Of a stretch of DNA of 64,000 bases, positions 42,595-51,071 are shown piece by piece. The translations under genes were made by a program, and so were the position numbers. This DNA comes from Pseudomonadota bacterium. GTDB lineage: Bacteria > Desulfobacterota > Binatia > UBA9968. The notes beneath the pieces were generated by a model. It was not told the origin of the DNA. It was given only the letters and a program-made list of their open reading frames with translations, and searched no databases. Each line of letters begins with the position of its first letter. Position 1 is the first letter of the stretch. Location of the stretch: positions 124,001-188,000 of the forward strand of contig JAJPJQ010000010.1 in NCBI GenBank assembly GCA_021324155.1. Reading direction: 5' to 3'.

Positions 42595-42921
42595 ATGCGC
42601 AAGTTACTATCGTTCGTAACCGTGGCGGTGCTGGGAGTCTTGATTTCCGGCGTCGCGATGGCGGCGGCTGAGGCCGCGCCCGCGGGCGGGGATTACTCCC
42701 GCGCGGCGCTCGCGATCGCTGCGGGCCTGGCGATCGCGATCGGCGGCTTCGGCGCCGCACTCGGCCAGGGACGCATGGCGGCGGCTGCGATGGAGAGCAT
42801 CGGCCGGAACCCGAATGCGGCCGACCGCATCCAGCTGCCCATGATCCTGGGCTTGGCGTTCATCGAAGCGCTGGCGCTTTACGCGTTCGTGATCGCGTTC
42901 TTCCTGCAGGGCAAGATCTAA
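42595..42921 (+). CDS. atpE: ATP synthase F0 subunit c with N-terminal leader
   Basis: A 108-residue rotor-ring subunit, longer than the usual 75-90 because residues 1-28 look like a signal peptide (KLLSFVTVAVLGVLISGVAMAAAEA). The core is the two-helix hairpin ALAIAAGLAIAIGGFGAALGQGRMAAAAMESIGRNPNAADRIQLPMILGLAFIEALALYAFVIAFF. The ion-binding carboxylate is E91. The next residue is alanine, not the serine found after it in Na+-binding rings, so proton coupling is likely. AAAGGAGGAGGAC precedes the ATG. Confidence 0.96.
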   Translation: MRKLLSFVTVAVLGVLISGVAMAAAEAAPAGGDYSRAALAIAAGLAIAIGGFGAALGQGRMAAAAMESIGRNPNAADRIQLPMILGLAFIEALALYAFVIAFFLQGKI

Positions 42922-42943
42922 ACTGCGGGGTTACGAGAAAAGC

Positions 42944-42976
42944 AAAAGGGACGGGGCTTGCGCTCCGTCCCTTTTT
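42944..42976. terminator. Strong rho-independent terminator shared by atpE and the dCMP deaminase gene
   Basis: AAAAGGGACGG (42944-42954) pairs with CCGTCCCTTTTT (42965-42976) around a 10-base loop. T-runs follow on both strands, so it probably works for the two convergent genes. The deaminase stop lies at its right edge. Confidence 0.9.
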
Positions 42977-43436
42977 ATTTCGGCGGCAGCTCGACGCGCT
43001 CGAGATGGACCTGCGTGTGGCGCAGTATCTCCTCCAGCGTGTGCAGCTTGTACGGGCTCTCGTAGTAGACGTTCTTGATGCCGGTGTTGACCAGCACCTT
43101 CAAACAATGAATGCAGGGCGTGTGCGTGATATAGATCGCGCCGTCGCGGATCGACGAGCCGTTCTTCGCCGCCTGCGCGATCGCGTTGATCTCGGCGTGG
43201 ATCGTGCGGAAACAATTCTCCTCGACGTCGCCGTTGGGCGTCTTCGACTGATAGACGAGGCAGCCGGCCTCCGTGCAGTGGGGCATTCCGGCCGGCGCGC
43301 CGTTGTAGCCGGTCGCGAGAATATTCTTGTCGCGCACGATCACCGCGCCGACCTTGGCGCGGTTACAGGTGGAGCGCTCGGCCACGTCGCGCGTGATCGT
43401 CAGAAAGTATTGATGCCAGCTTAGTCGCTCGCTCAT
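42975..43436 (-). CDS. Deoxycytidylate (dCMP) deaminase
   Basis: A 153-residue zinc enzyme converting dCMP to dUMP for thymidylate synthesis. Active-site signature HAEINAI (zinc histidine and catalytic glutamate) and PCIHC (two zinc cysteines), with the N-terminal SWHQYFLTITRDVAERSTCNRAKVGAVIVRDKNILATGYNGAPAGMPHC typical of dCMP deaminases (ComEB/Dcd-like). Its start lies inside the 3' end of the upstream protease frame (74-base overlap), yet the conserved N-terminus makes this start secure. Confidence 0.95.
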   Translation of the reverse strand: MSERLSWHQYFLTITRDVAERSTCNRAKVGAVIVRDKNILATGYNGAPAGMPHCTEAGCLVYQSKTPNGDVEENCFRTIHAEINAIAQAAKNGSSIRDGAIYITHTPCIHCLKVLVNTGIKNVYYESPYKLHTLEEILRHTQVHLERVELPPK

Positions 43437-44370
43437 CGCGGTCCTCTTTTCGCTTGGTTCGCTGCAATCCTTCCCGGCCTTCCGGTTGCTGTGGACGCTC
43501 CTCGTGAATTATCGCATCCTGGATGGGAAACGGGTTCGGCGTGAATGTCACGACGAATGTGGCGAGCATGAGCCAGCCGAGGAGCTTCCGCTTCGGATCG
43601 AGGGGCGTTTCCGAATCGACCGGCGGCGGGTGCCGCACGCCGATCAGCAGTAATATCAGGAATGCCCAGAATATCCAGCCGGGCCATCCGCCGAGGAAGC
43701 CGAAGACCAGGAGCAGAATCACCGTCAGCTGCGACACGCGCACGTGGCGGCGGCCGAAAAGCGCGTAGGATACGTGCCCGCCGTCGAGTTGGCCCGCGGG
43801 TAGCAGGTTGAGCGCGGTCACGAACAGTCCGACCCAGCCCGCGGCCGCGACGGGGTGCAGCTCGAAGCTCTCCTGCGGCAGTCCGCCGAGGGCCAGCCGG
43901 ACAAGGAACGAGAATAGCACCGACGTCCCGAGCGCGATGTCGGGACCCGTTTGCGGAGGAGCTTCCAGCCGCAGGCCGAGCAAGACGGCGGCGATCGATA
44001 GCACGAGCCCGGCGATCGGCCCGGCGGCGCCGATATCGAAGAGAGATTTCCGGTCGGGCATGCGCGACTGCATCTTGATGACGGCGCCGAACGTTCCGAT
44101 AATGGACGGGCCCGGGATGAAAAACGGCAGCGTCGCCTCGACTTTGTAGCGCCGCGACATCAGGTAATGGCCCATCTCGTGCGCGAGCAATATCGTCATC
44201 AGGGTGCAGGAGAACGGCAGGCCAGCCGCGAGCTCGCGCGGGTCGAGGGAGAGCGAGAACACGTCGACGCCGGTCTGCCACGCGCCGGCGATCGTCGTCG
44301 TGACGAACGTCACGAGAAAAAGCACGACATGGAGCCAGATTCGTCGCGGGCGGGCGCTCTCACCGTTCAT
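43363..44370 (-). CDS. M50 family site-2-protease-like metallopeptidase
   Basis: A 335-residue membrane zinc protease. HEMGH in ILLAHEMGHYLMSRRYKV is the HExxH zinc motif; LLPAGQLDGGHVSYALFGR carries the third ligand region (NxxPxxxLDGG). About seven hydrophobic helices. The order resembles EGY/YwhC-like S2P proteases that cleave membrane proteins. The start, ATG 44370 (MNGESARPRR), overlaps the SAM-hydrolase stop as ATGA. The basic tail after FPIQDAI runs 74 bases into the deaminase gene, an unusually long overlap that could reflect a lost stop or an indel. Confidence 0.9.
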   Translation of the reverse strand: MNGESARPRRIWLHVVLFLVTFVTTTIAGAWQTGVDVFSLSLDPRELAAGLPFSCTLMTILLAHEMGHYLMSRRYKVEATLPFFIPGPSIIGTFGAVIKMQSRMPDRKSLFDIGAAGPIAGLVLSIAAVLLGLRLEAPPQTGPDIALGTSVLFSFLVRLALGGLPQESFELHPVAAAGWVGLFVTALNLLPAGQLDGGHVSYALFGRRHVRVSQLTVILLLVFGFLGGWPGWIFWAFLILLLIGVRHPPPVDSETPLDPKRKLLGWLMLATFVVTFTPNPFPIQDAIIHEERPQQPEGREGLQRTKRKEDRDERATKLASILSDDHARRGRALHL

Positions 44371-45161
44371 CGATTCGCGCTCCGCACGTGGACGGCATCC
44401 CCGATGCCGGCGCCGGAGCGCTGATCGGCGCGCGCGTTGAAGCAGGAGATCTCGAGCAGCCCCCAACTGTTGATCAGCGCGCCGTACCCGCCGGTCTCCG
44501 CGTCCGCGTAGCTCGCTGCGAGCCCGCGAATCTCGACGTCGACCAGCGCGATCTCGACCCGGTCGCCGCCGAGCGGCTCGAGGTCGCGCGCGGTGAGGTT
44601 GGTGACGAGATTGCCGAAGTGGTCGATGTAAATAATCTCGCCGCGGACCTCGCCGTCGGTTTTGACGGCCGCCGGCCACGTCAGCCGCATATAGTCGTTC
44701 AGGGCGGGTCCGAATGCCTCGGCCGGCGTGCCCAGCGACAAATGCGCGGCCGCCGGCGCGAAGACGTCGCGGCCGTGAAACGTGGCGCTCACGGGATGGA
44801 GCCGGTAGCGCTCGTTCGCGAGCTCGACGACGCGCCGGGTTTTTTTACGCTCGGCCGCGAGGCTGAGCACGCCGTTGTCGGGGCCAATGAAAAAAGCGTC
44901 TTCGCAATCGATCAGGATCGGCCGCCGGTCGGTGCCGACGCCCGGATCGACGACGGCGACGTGAATCGTTCCCGGCGGAAAATACTGCGCGGCGTAATTC
45001 AGCGCCAGCGCGCCGCCGCGGACCTCCTGCGGCGCGATCCCGTGCGTCACGTCGACGATACGCGCCTCGGGGTTGATGCCCAGGATGACGCCCTTCATGA
45101 TGCCGACGAAAGGATCCTCGTAGCCGAAGTCCGTCGTCAGCGCGATCAGCCGATTCTCCAT
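44367..45161 (-). CDS. S-adenosyl-L-methionine hydrolase (adenosine-forming), DUF62 family
   Basis: A 264-residue relative of SAM-dependent chlorinase/fluorinase. Most bacterial members hydrolyse SAM to adenosine and methionine. Conserved blocks: IALTTDFGYEDPFVGIMKGVI, VVDPGVGTDRRPI, FFIGPDNGVLSLAAE, ATFHGRDVFAPAAAHL (Asp-Arg-His water-activating set) and IDHFGNLVTNL. The halide-specific loop of fluorinases is not evident. It overlaps the protease by 4 bases. Confidence 0.92.
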   Translation of the reverse strand: MENRLIALTTDFGYEDPFVGIMKGVILGINPEARIVDVTHGIAPQEVRGGALALNYAAQYFPPGTIHVAVVDPGVGTDRRPILIDCEDAFFIGPDNGVLSLAAERKKTRRVVELANERYRLHPVSATFHGRDVFAPAAAHLSLGTPAEAFGPALNDYMRLTWPAAVKTDGEVRGEIIYIDHFGNLVTNLTARDLEPLGGDRVEIALVDVEIRGLAASYADAETGGYGALINSWGLLEISCFNARADQRSGAGIGDAVHVRSANR

Positions 45162-45220
45162 GGGAGCGTTTCAATGTAACGGAAAAGCGGCGGAGCGTAA
45201 AGGAAGCTACGAAGCACGAT

Positions 45221-45985
45221 CTAAAATGACAGTCGCTCAGCGACCGCGACGGCGTCCTTCAGATGCACCGGGTCGATCGTTCCGACGATCAGCGCATCGA
45301 TGAAGCGTTGCTTCAAGACGAATTCGATTGCGGCGGAGGGCGGAAGATGGCCGCTGAAAAGGCCTTTGATCGCGAGAACGCCGACGCCGGCGGCATGCGC
45401 TTGCGAAAGCGCATCTGCGAGCGCCTGATCTTTTTCACTGAACGGCGCCATGACGATGTCGAGCGACTGACACGCGAGTGCGATGCCTTTCTCTGTCTTG
45501 GCGGAAATACCGGCGGCGCGAATTTTGCCGCTTCGTTTCAGCGCCGCGAGGGCCGCGAGCGCGTCGGTTTGCGTCAGGATTTTCTCGTCTTCGCCGTTCG
45601 AATGGAGCACGAGAATATCGACGCGGTCGGTCTGTAAATTTCTCAAGCTGTTCTCGACCGAGGCGGTGATCGCCTTGGCCGAAAAATCGTAGCTCGAGCG
45701 GCCGCTCTCGTAGCGCTCGCCGGCTTTACTCGCGAGCACGATGCGCTCGCGGTGCGCGGCGACGAACGGGCCGAGGCGCGCTTCGCTCGATCCGTACGCG
45801 GGCGCGGTGTCGATCAGATTGACTCCGAGCTCGAGCGCCGCGTCGAGCAGTCTTTTTACTTGCGCGTCCGACGGCAGGTCGAACGCCGTGGGATATTTCA
45901 CGTCCGTGTTGCGGCCGAGTTTGACGGTGCCGAGACCGATCGGGCTGACGCTCAAGCCGGTGCGTCCTAGCGCGCGGGGATCCAT
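45221..45985 (-). CDS. Aldo/keto reductase
   Basis: A 254-residue TIM-barrel NADPH-dependent reductase. Blocks: MDPRALGRTGLSVSPIGLGTVKLGRN, LLDAALELGVNLIDTAPAYGSSEARLGPF (active-site Asp and Tyr), IVLASKAGE (active-site Lys), LRNLQTDRVDILVLHSNG (active-site His). It is shorter than typical 310-residue members, mainly in loops. ATG 45985 chosen over the upstream frame because it matches the family start and has GGAGAATGCCGA before it. It overlaps the FAD oxidoreductase gene by 19 bases. Confidence 0.92.
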   Translation of the reverse strand: MDPRALGRTGLSVSPIGLGTVKLGRNTDVKYPTAFDLPSDAQVKRLLDAALELGVNLIDTAPAYGSSEARLGPFVAAHRERIVLASKAGERYESGRSSYDFSAKAITASVENSLRNLQTDRVDILVLHSNGEDEKILTQTDALAALAALKRSGKIRAAGISAKTEKGIALACQSLDIVMAPFSEKDQALADALSQAHAAGVGVLAIKGLFSGHLPPSAAIEFVLKQRFIDALIVGTIDPVHLKDAVAVAERLSF

Positions 45986-47142
45986 TCGGCATTCTCCCAT
46001 GGATAGCGCGCGATCGGCGGCGGCGGCCAGGGCGGCAGCGGATGGTGCGGATAGCCGGCGGGCTGCTTTAAATTCTTTTCCGCGAGCGCGAACACTTCGT
46101 CCGCGAGCACCGGCGCCATCGAGAGCTTGGTCGGCCACGCGGCGATTATGCCGGGCGCGAGCTCGCCTGCATGCACGCCGCTCGGGCGGCGCTGATCGGC
46201 CGTGCGCGCCTCGGCCCTGACGGCGCGGTAGAGCGCGATTTCCGTATTGCGCAAATCGAGCGCCGGCAGGCGCGCGTGAATCTCCTTGAGCGCAAACTGC
46301 CTCGCCGCATTGTCGTCGGTTTCGCCGGCCAATCTTTCCGCGATCTCGCCGCCGATCTGCCAGATGCGCTTTTCGGGCGCGGTGATCGTGAGCTGCGTCT
46401 TGCCGCCGACGATGCAGTGGCCGAAGAGCGGCGGCAGATCGCCGCGCAGCAGCACCATGCCGAGCGGCCGGCGCTGCATCGGCTCGCCGCCGACGCCGAG
46501 GCGCACTAGCAGCTCGGCGTTGCCTTCGCCCGCGGTCAGCACGATCGTCCGCGGATCGAGCGATATATCGCCGATGCGCGCGCTGCGCTCCTCGAAGCGG
46601 AGCGCGGCAAAATCGTAGCGGTGGATGTATTTATCGTGGCGCGCCGCCAGTGCCTTCAGCAGCGACCCGGTCGAGATCACCGGCTCGGCGAGCGCATAGA
46701 CCGCGACCGCCGAGCCGCGCAGGGCCTCGGGCCAGCGCGACGCCGGGAGCCGCTTGGGCCGGGTGGAGAGAAGCCCGGCTTTAGCCACGACTGACATGAA
46801 GCCCAAAGATTGTAGGCGCGCGAGCGCCGATCCCTTCGGCAGCCAGAGATAACAGGATTCCGAGAGGACGCGCGCGTCGCGGAGATCGGGCTCCTCATTT
46901 CCGGCAAGACATGCGCGCCAGCGCGACGGCATTGCTTTCGTCGCGCTTACGGCGGCGAAGTCGCGCACGCCGCGCAGCGCGTATTTGCCGCCGCCGTGGA
47001 TGATGCCCTGCGCTGCGATCGTCTGCCCGGCGCCGAGCGCCGTCGATTCGAGCAGCAGCGCGTGATAGCCAGCGCGGCGAAAGCGCTCCAGGCACCACAG
47101 GCCGGCCGCGCCGCCGCCGAAGATGAGGACGTCGAGTCGCAT
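45967..47142 (-). CDS. FAD-dependent oxidoreductase (DAO/GlpD-like)
   Basis: A 391-residue flavoprotein. The N-terminus MRLDVLIFGGGAAGLWCLERFRRAGYHALLLES is a GxGxxG Rossmann motif for FAD, followed by GAGQTIAAQGIIHGGGKYALRG, similar to glycerol-3-phosphate dehydrogenase or D-amino-acid-oxidase-type proteins. Substrate unknown. ATG 47142 chosen because the flavin fold starts at once; the 19 extra upstream codons are discarded. It is in one operon with the aldo/keto reductase. Confidence 0.88.
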   Translation of the reverse strand: MRLDVLIFGGGAAGLWCLERFRRAGYHALLLESTALGAGQTIAAQGIIHGGGKYALRGVRDFAAVSATKAMPSRWRACLAGNEEPDLRDARVLSESCYLWLPKGSALARLQSLGFMSVVAKAGLLSTRPKRLPASRWPEALRGSAVAVYALAEPVISTGSLLKALAARHDKYIHRYDFAALRFEERSARIGDISLDPRTIVLTAGEGNAELLVRLGVGGEPMQRRPLGMVLLRGDLPPLFGHCIVGGKTQLTITAPEKRIWQIGGEIAERLAGETDDNAARQFALKEIHARLPALDLRNTEIALYRAVRAEARTADQRRPSGVHAGELAPGIIAAWPTKLSMAPVLADEVFALAEKNLKQPAGYPHHPLPPWPPPPIARYPWENAEWIPAR

Positions 47143-47199
47143 GATTGACTCGGACGAATTGTAGCACGGAAAAGAGACTGCGGGCGACTCGCCCCTCAC

Positions 47200-47285
47200 T
47201 CGAGCCCTCTCCCATAGGGAGAGGGAATCGATACTAGGTTACCGACAACTTCTACGCCTCGCCCGCGTCCGGGAGAGGGTCGGGG
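47200..47285. repeat. CCTCTCCC/GGGAGAGG repeats
   Basis: CCCTCTCCCATAGGGAGAGGG at 47204-47224 is a perfect palindrome. CCGGGAGAGGGTCGGGGTG (47268-47286) follows. Related CCTCTCCCATCTCGGGAGACGG lies near 30933. These are dispersed palindromes, role unknown. Confidence 0.6.
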
Positions 47286-47304
47286 TGATGAACTCGTGAA
47301 ATTG

Positions 47305-47880
47305 TTACGCCGCGAAGAGACGGACATCGACCATCTCGCAGATGACGTGGCCGACGAGGATGTGGGTTTCCTGGATGCGCGCGGTATTTTTGCCCTCGGT
47401 GGCGCACAGCAGGAAGTCGCATTTGCGCGCCATCTTGCCGCCGTCGCCGCCCGTGAGTCCGATGACGGCGATCTTCAGGTTCTTGCACACATCGATGGCC
47501 GCGAGCACGTTGGCGGCGTTGCCGCTGGTCGAGATCGCGAGCGCGATATCGCCTTCTTTACCGAGCGCCTTTATCTGTTTGGAAAAGATTTCCTTGTAGT
47601 CGAAGTCGTTGGCGATGCTCGTGATCGCCGACGTGTCGGTGGTGAGCGCGAGCGCCGGCAGCGGCGGCCGGTCCATGCGGAAGCGATTGACGAACTCGGC
47701 GGCGATATGCTGCGCGTCGGCCGCGCTGCCGCCGTTGCCGAAGATCAGGAGCTTGTTGCCGTTTAGGAACGCCTGCGCGATCGCGTCGATCGCCGCAATG
47801 AGCGTGTCGAGATTCTGCTTGAGGAACGCCTTTTTGGTCGAGACGCTCTCTTCGAACGCCTTGACGATCGCCTGCTTCAT
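47305..47880 (-). CDS. gmhA: Phosphoheptose isomerase (SIS domain)
   Basis: A 191-residue SIS-fold enzyme converting sedoheptulose-7-phosphate to glycero-manno-heptose-7-phosphate, first step of LPS/S-layer heptose synthesis. Blocks: KLLIFGNGGSAADAQHIAAEFVNRF (catalytic glutamate), DISLAISTSGNAANV-like ALAISTSGNAANVLAA, and ETHILVGHVICEMVD (catalytic histidine). DiaA, a DnaA-binding paralogue, is an alternative, but the catalytic residues favour GmhA. No gmhB/hldE genes here. It overlaps the bicupin gene by 4 bases. Confidence 0.9.
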   Translation of the reverse strand: MKQAIVKAFEESVSTKKAFLKQNLDTLIAAIDAIAQAFLNGNKLLIFGNGGSAADAQHIAAEFVNRFRMDRPPLPALALTTDTSAITSIANDFDYKEIFSKQIKALGKEGDIALAISTSGNAANVLAAIDVCKNLKIAVIGLTGGDGGKMARKCDFLLCATEGKNTARIQETHILVGHVICEMVDVRLFAA

Positions 47881-48995
47881 GCCGATTTCTTGTAATGATC
47901 GGCCATCTGGGTCGTCAGGCCGTGCTTCGCCAGCGCCTCCTCGAACATCTGGCGCACGATCGGATCCTCGTCATCGTATTCGATCTGGTCGCCGCCCTGG
48001 CGGCGGTCGATGGTGCCTTTGTACTTCGGCGATACGCCCCGGAACTTTTTGCTGCCGAAGGCGCGGAGCGCGAGATAGCGCGCCGGCTTCGCGCCGGAGT
48101 TGAAATGCTGGTGCCACCAGCGGTCGGGCGGCACGACCATGCTGCCCTCGTGCCAATCATAGCGCTTGATCGGCGAGCCGTCGGGCCAGATGAGCGAGTA
48201 GCCCTCGCCGCCGAGGATGATCACGTGCGCGCCGGGGCCGTGGCGGTGGCCTTTCTTATAGGTGCCGACGGGAAACTCCGAAATGTGGCACGCGGTCGTG
48301 TTCTCAGACAATTCGAATTTGATATTCCGCCCGCCCGCGCCGCGCACGCTGTACTCCATGAGCTTAAAGCTTCGCACGTCGGGGACGAAGTTCGTCTCCC
48401 AGACGTTGCCGGCGAATTTGAAGCCGTCGTACTCGCCGGCGTAATGCGTGCCCTTACCGCTGAAATACTCGTCGCGTGCGTCGAAGCGGTCGGTGAACGC
48501 GAAATCGTTGTTGAAAATGAAATCGAGATTGTGCAGCAGGTTGATCATGGTCGGCGCGGTCGTCACCGCGAGATAGCGCGCCGGCTCGCTGCCGCTGCCG
48601 TTGAAGAGCTGGTAGTTGGCGTTGATCGGCGGTGAGAACATCGAGCCGGTCTGCCACTCGAATGTCTGCTTCTTCTTGGGATCGTTCCAGACCGTCGCGG
48701 CGCCCTGGCCGCTCACGACGTAGATCGTTTCCTCATAGAGATGGCGCTGCGGCTTGAGGCTTTTTCCCGGCGCAATCTCCGAGATGTAGCAGTTGTTGAC
48801 CTGGCCGGCGCCTTCCATCATGAGGAACGCGCCGGTGCCGCCCGTGCGGTCCCATGGCTCGAGCTTCACCTTGCGGATGTCTTCGACGAAGAAGGTCTTA
48901 ATGATCGGAATGCCTTCGCTCTCGACCCACTTTTCGTAGCTGGTCTTGCCGCCCCCTTCAAGCGCGGCGGTTACTTGTTCCTGCGGCTTGGCCAT
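47877..48995 (-). CDS. Two-domain cupin protein
   Basis: A 372-residue bicupin. The first cupin (about residues 70-150) has PQRHLYEETIYVVSGQGAATVW with His/Glu metal ligands, and the second (about 240-320) has YKKGHRHGPGAHVIILGGEGYSLIWPDG and WHQHFNSGAKPARYLALRAF. The pattern resembles gentisate or other aromatic ring-cleaving dioxygenase-like cupins found in catabolic islands, but it could be an isomerase; substrate unknown. It precedes gmhA with ATGA overlap although the two have no obvious shared pathway. Confidence 0.82.
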   Translation of the reverse strand: MAKPQEQVTAALEGGGKTSYEKWVESEGIPIIKTFFVEDIRKVKLEPWDRTGGTGAFLMMEGAGQVNNCYISEIAPGKSLKPQRHLYEETIYVVSGQGAATVWNDPKKKQTFEWQTGSMFSPPINANYQLFNGSGSEPARYLAVTTAPTMINLLHNLDFIFNNDFAFTDRFDARDEYFSGKGTHYAGEYDGFKFAGNVWETNFVPDVRSFKLMEYSVRGAGGRNIKFELSENTTACHISEFPVGTYKKGHRHGPGAHVIILGGEGYSLIWPDGSPIKRYDWHEGSMVVPPDRWWHQHFNSGAKPARYLALRAFGSKKFRGVSPKYKGTIDRRQGGDQIEYDDEDPIVRQMFEEALAKHGLTTQMADHYKKSA

Positions 48996-49055
48996 GGCTG
49001 CTCCTGTTCAAATGTAATCCACATTTCTATCACAGGGGAAAAGACCGGTAAACAG

Positions 49056-50192
49056 CTAGCGGCGGTAGAACGCGGCGATAGAATCGACTACGGCTGTTTG
49101 CTGGACTTCGGTCAGCTCCGGATAAAGCGGCAGCGCGAGCACCTCTGCGGCGGCTTTTTCGGCGACGGGAAAATCGCCGCGGCGGTATCCGAGATAAGAA
49201 AAGCAGGGCTGGAGATGGAGCGGGGTGGGGTAGTAAATCTCGGCCTGGATGCCCGCGGCCGCGAGGTGTTGCTTCAGCGCGTCGCGGCGCTCTGCGCGGA
49301 CGACATAATAGTTGAAGGCGTGCGCGGGCTCGCGCGCGTCGGGAATGGAGTTCAAGCCGCTCCCGGGGAGCTTGCGATCAAGAAACAGCTTTCCGTACCG
49401 TTCGGCGCGCTCCCGCCGCGCAGCGCACCAGAGCTCGACGTAGCGGAGCTTGACCGCGAGAACAGCGGCTTGAATCGCGTCGAGGCGCGAGTTGACCCCG
49501 ATCACATCGTGGCGGTACTTCGTGTCCTCGCCGTGCGCGCGCAGCAATCTGATTTTAGCGGCAAGCGCGGCGTCGGGCGTTGCGACGAGGCCGGCGTCGC
49601 CGGCGCCGCCGAGATTCTTCGTCGGAAAAAACGAATAGCAGCCGAGGTCGCCGAGCGTGCCGGCGGACTTGCCGCCGTCGCGCGCGCCGAACGATTGCGC
49701 GGCGTCCTCGACGATCTTTACGCGATGTTTTTTGCCGAGCGCGCTCATCTCTTTCATCGCGCACATGCGGCCGAAGAGATGCACCGGAACGATCGCCTTC
49801 ACGCGCGCGGCGGTTTTCTTTTCCGCCAGCAGCATTTCGATTTGTTCGCGGCCGATGAGGAAGCTATCGGGCTCGATGTCGGCGAACAGCGGCGTCGCGC
49901 CGAGGCGCGCGACCGCGGTCGCGGTCGCGACGAAGGTGAATGTCGGCACGATCACGGCGTCGCCGGGGCCGACGCCGAGCGCCATCAATGAGAGTAAAAG
50001 CGCGTCGCTGCCGGACGCGACTCCCACGGCATGCTTCGCGCCGAGGTAAGCGGCGGCATCGCTTTCGAATCTTTCGACGACATCGCCGAGGATGAAGTGC
50101 TGCGACTCCAGAACTTCGTCGATCGCCTGCTGCACTTCTTTGCGGATCGTCTTATATTGAGCTTTGAGGTCGATGATGGGGATTTTCGCCAC
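49056..50192 (-). CDS. DegT/DnrJ/EryC1/StrS family sugar aminotransferase
   Basis: A 378-residue PLP enzyme that aminates keto-sugar nucleotides for surface glycans. Blocks: IPIIDLKAQYKTIRKEVQQAIDEVLESQHFILGDVVERFE, GVASGSDALLLSLMALGVGPGDAVIVPTFTFVATATAVARLGATPLFADIEPDSFLI, AIVPVHLFGRMCAM, VEDAAQSFGA, and the PLP lysine in CYSFFPTKNLGGAGDAGL. The order resembles WlbE/DegT enzymes making 3-amino sugars. Only one such gene is seen, next to gmhA and the cupin; a heptose/amino-sugar link is speculative. Confidence 0.93.
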   Translation of the reverse strand: MAKIPIIDLKAQYKTIRKEVQQAIDEVLESQHFILGDVVERFESDAAAYLGAKHAVGVASGSDALLLSLMALGVGPGDAVIVPTFTFVATATAVARLGATPLFADIEPDSFLIGREQIEMLLAEKKTAARVKAIVPVHLFGRMCAMKEMSALGKKHRVKIVEDAAQSFGARDGGKSAGTLGDLGCYSFFPTKNLGGAGDAGLVATPDAALAAKIRLLRAHGEDTKYRHDVIGVNSRLDAIQAAVLAVKLRYVELWCAARRERAERYGKLFLDRKLPGSGLNSIPDAREPAHAFNYYVVRAERRDALKQHLAAAGIQAEIYYPTPLHLQPCFSYLGYRRGDFPVAEKAAAEVLALPLYPELTEVQQTAVVDSIAAFYRR

Positions 50193-50519
50193 TCGTTTGT
50201 CTATAGCATAGGCGGGGTGAAGATTCCTCTCGGAGGCAACGCGATAAGCAGCGCGAATAAATTAGATTCAAGAGATTACAGTTTCGCATCGACTCTTTTT
50301 CCGTCACCCCCGCGAAAGCGGTGGGACGGCTCGGACCTTCGACGGCTCAGGACAAACGGATTAAAACAGGCTTCATATTTTCCGTTCGTGCTATGCCCGT
50401 CGAAGCACTCTTTGATTTTTTACAGCCGCGAGGAAAAAGCCCGGATTCCTAAGTTCACAAGCGAAATGCAACGCCTTGGGGAATAAAGGGTGTTGTCACT
50501 GGGCCGGAAGGAGGTTTCC
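50193..50519. other. Gene-free stretch with a dispersed repeat
   Basis: No credible gene. It contains CCTTCGACGGCTCAGGACAAACGG-type sequence at 50336-50359, related to the CTGAGCTTGTCGAAGG repeats, and a second GTCGAAGCA near 50400. The promoter and the strong ribosome site (GGAAGGAGG) of the next gene lie at the right end. Confidence 0.55.
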
Positions 50520-51065
50520 ATGAAAATAAAGGTGGGCGTGATGGGCGCATCCGGCGGCGAGCTCGCGCCGGGCGAAAAAACGCGCCTCGAAGCGCTCGCA
50601 GAGCGCCTCGGCGCGGCGCTCGCCGCGCGCGACTGCATCCTCGTCACCGGCGCGACTACCGGCCTGCCCGATCTCGTCACGCGCGCCGCGCGCCAAAAGG
50701 GCGCGCTGACGCTCGGCGTCTCGCCGGCCCAGGACGGCGATGAGCACAAGCGTTTGGGCCTGCCGCTCGACGCGGCCGACGCGATCATCTACACGGGATT
50801 CGGCTTCAAAGGCCGCAACGTCGTCAACGTCCGCTCCTCGGACATCGTCATCATCTTCGGCGGCGCGACCGGCACGCTGAACGAGTTCACGATCGCCTAC
50901 GACGAAGGAAAAGTCATCGGCGTCGTCGAAGGCAGCGGCGGCATCGCGGATCATATCCGGGAGATCCTCTCGTTCGGCCATAAACGGACGAGCGCGCGTC
51001 TGTTCTACGGAAGCGATCCGGAAAAGCTGCTCGACGAATGCCTGGCGGCGTTCAACAAGCTCTGA
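50520..51065 (+). CDS. LOG/TIGR00725-like Rossmann protein
   Basis: A 181-residue protein of the SLOG/LOG superfamily. IKVGVMGASGGELAPGEKTRLEALAERLGAALAARDCILVTGATTGLPDLVTRAA and the GGATGTLNEFTIAYDEGKVIGVVEGSGG block are typical of nucleotide-binding members related to cytokinin-activating LOG proteins. The PGGxGTxxE motif is changed to GGATGTLNE, so phosphoribohydrolase activity is uncertain. ATG 50520 follows GGAAGGAGGTTTCC. It is convergent with the HD-domain gene. Confidence 0.85.
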   Translation: MKIKVGVMGASGGELAPGEKTRLEALAERLGAALAARDCILVTGATTGLPDLVTRAARQKGALTLGVSPAQDGDEHKRLGLPLDAADAIIYTGFGFKGRNVVNVRSSDIVIIFGGATGTLNEFTIAYDEGKVIGVVEGSGGIADHIREILSFGHKRTSARLFYGSDPEKLLDECLAAFNKL

Positions 51066-51071
51066 ATCGCT

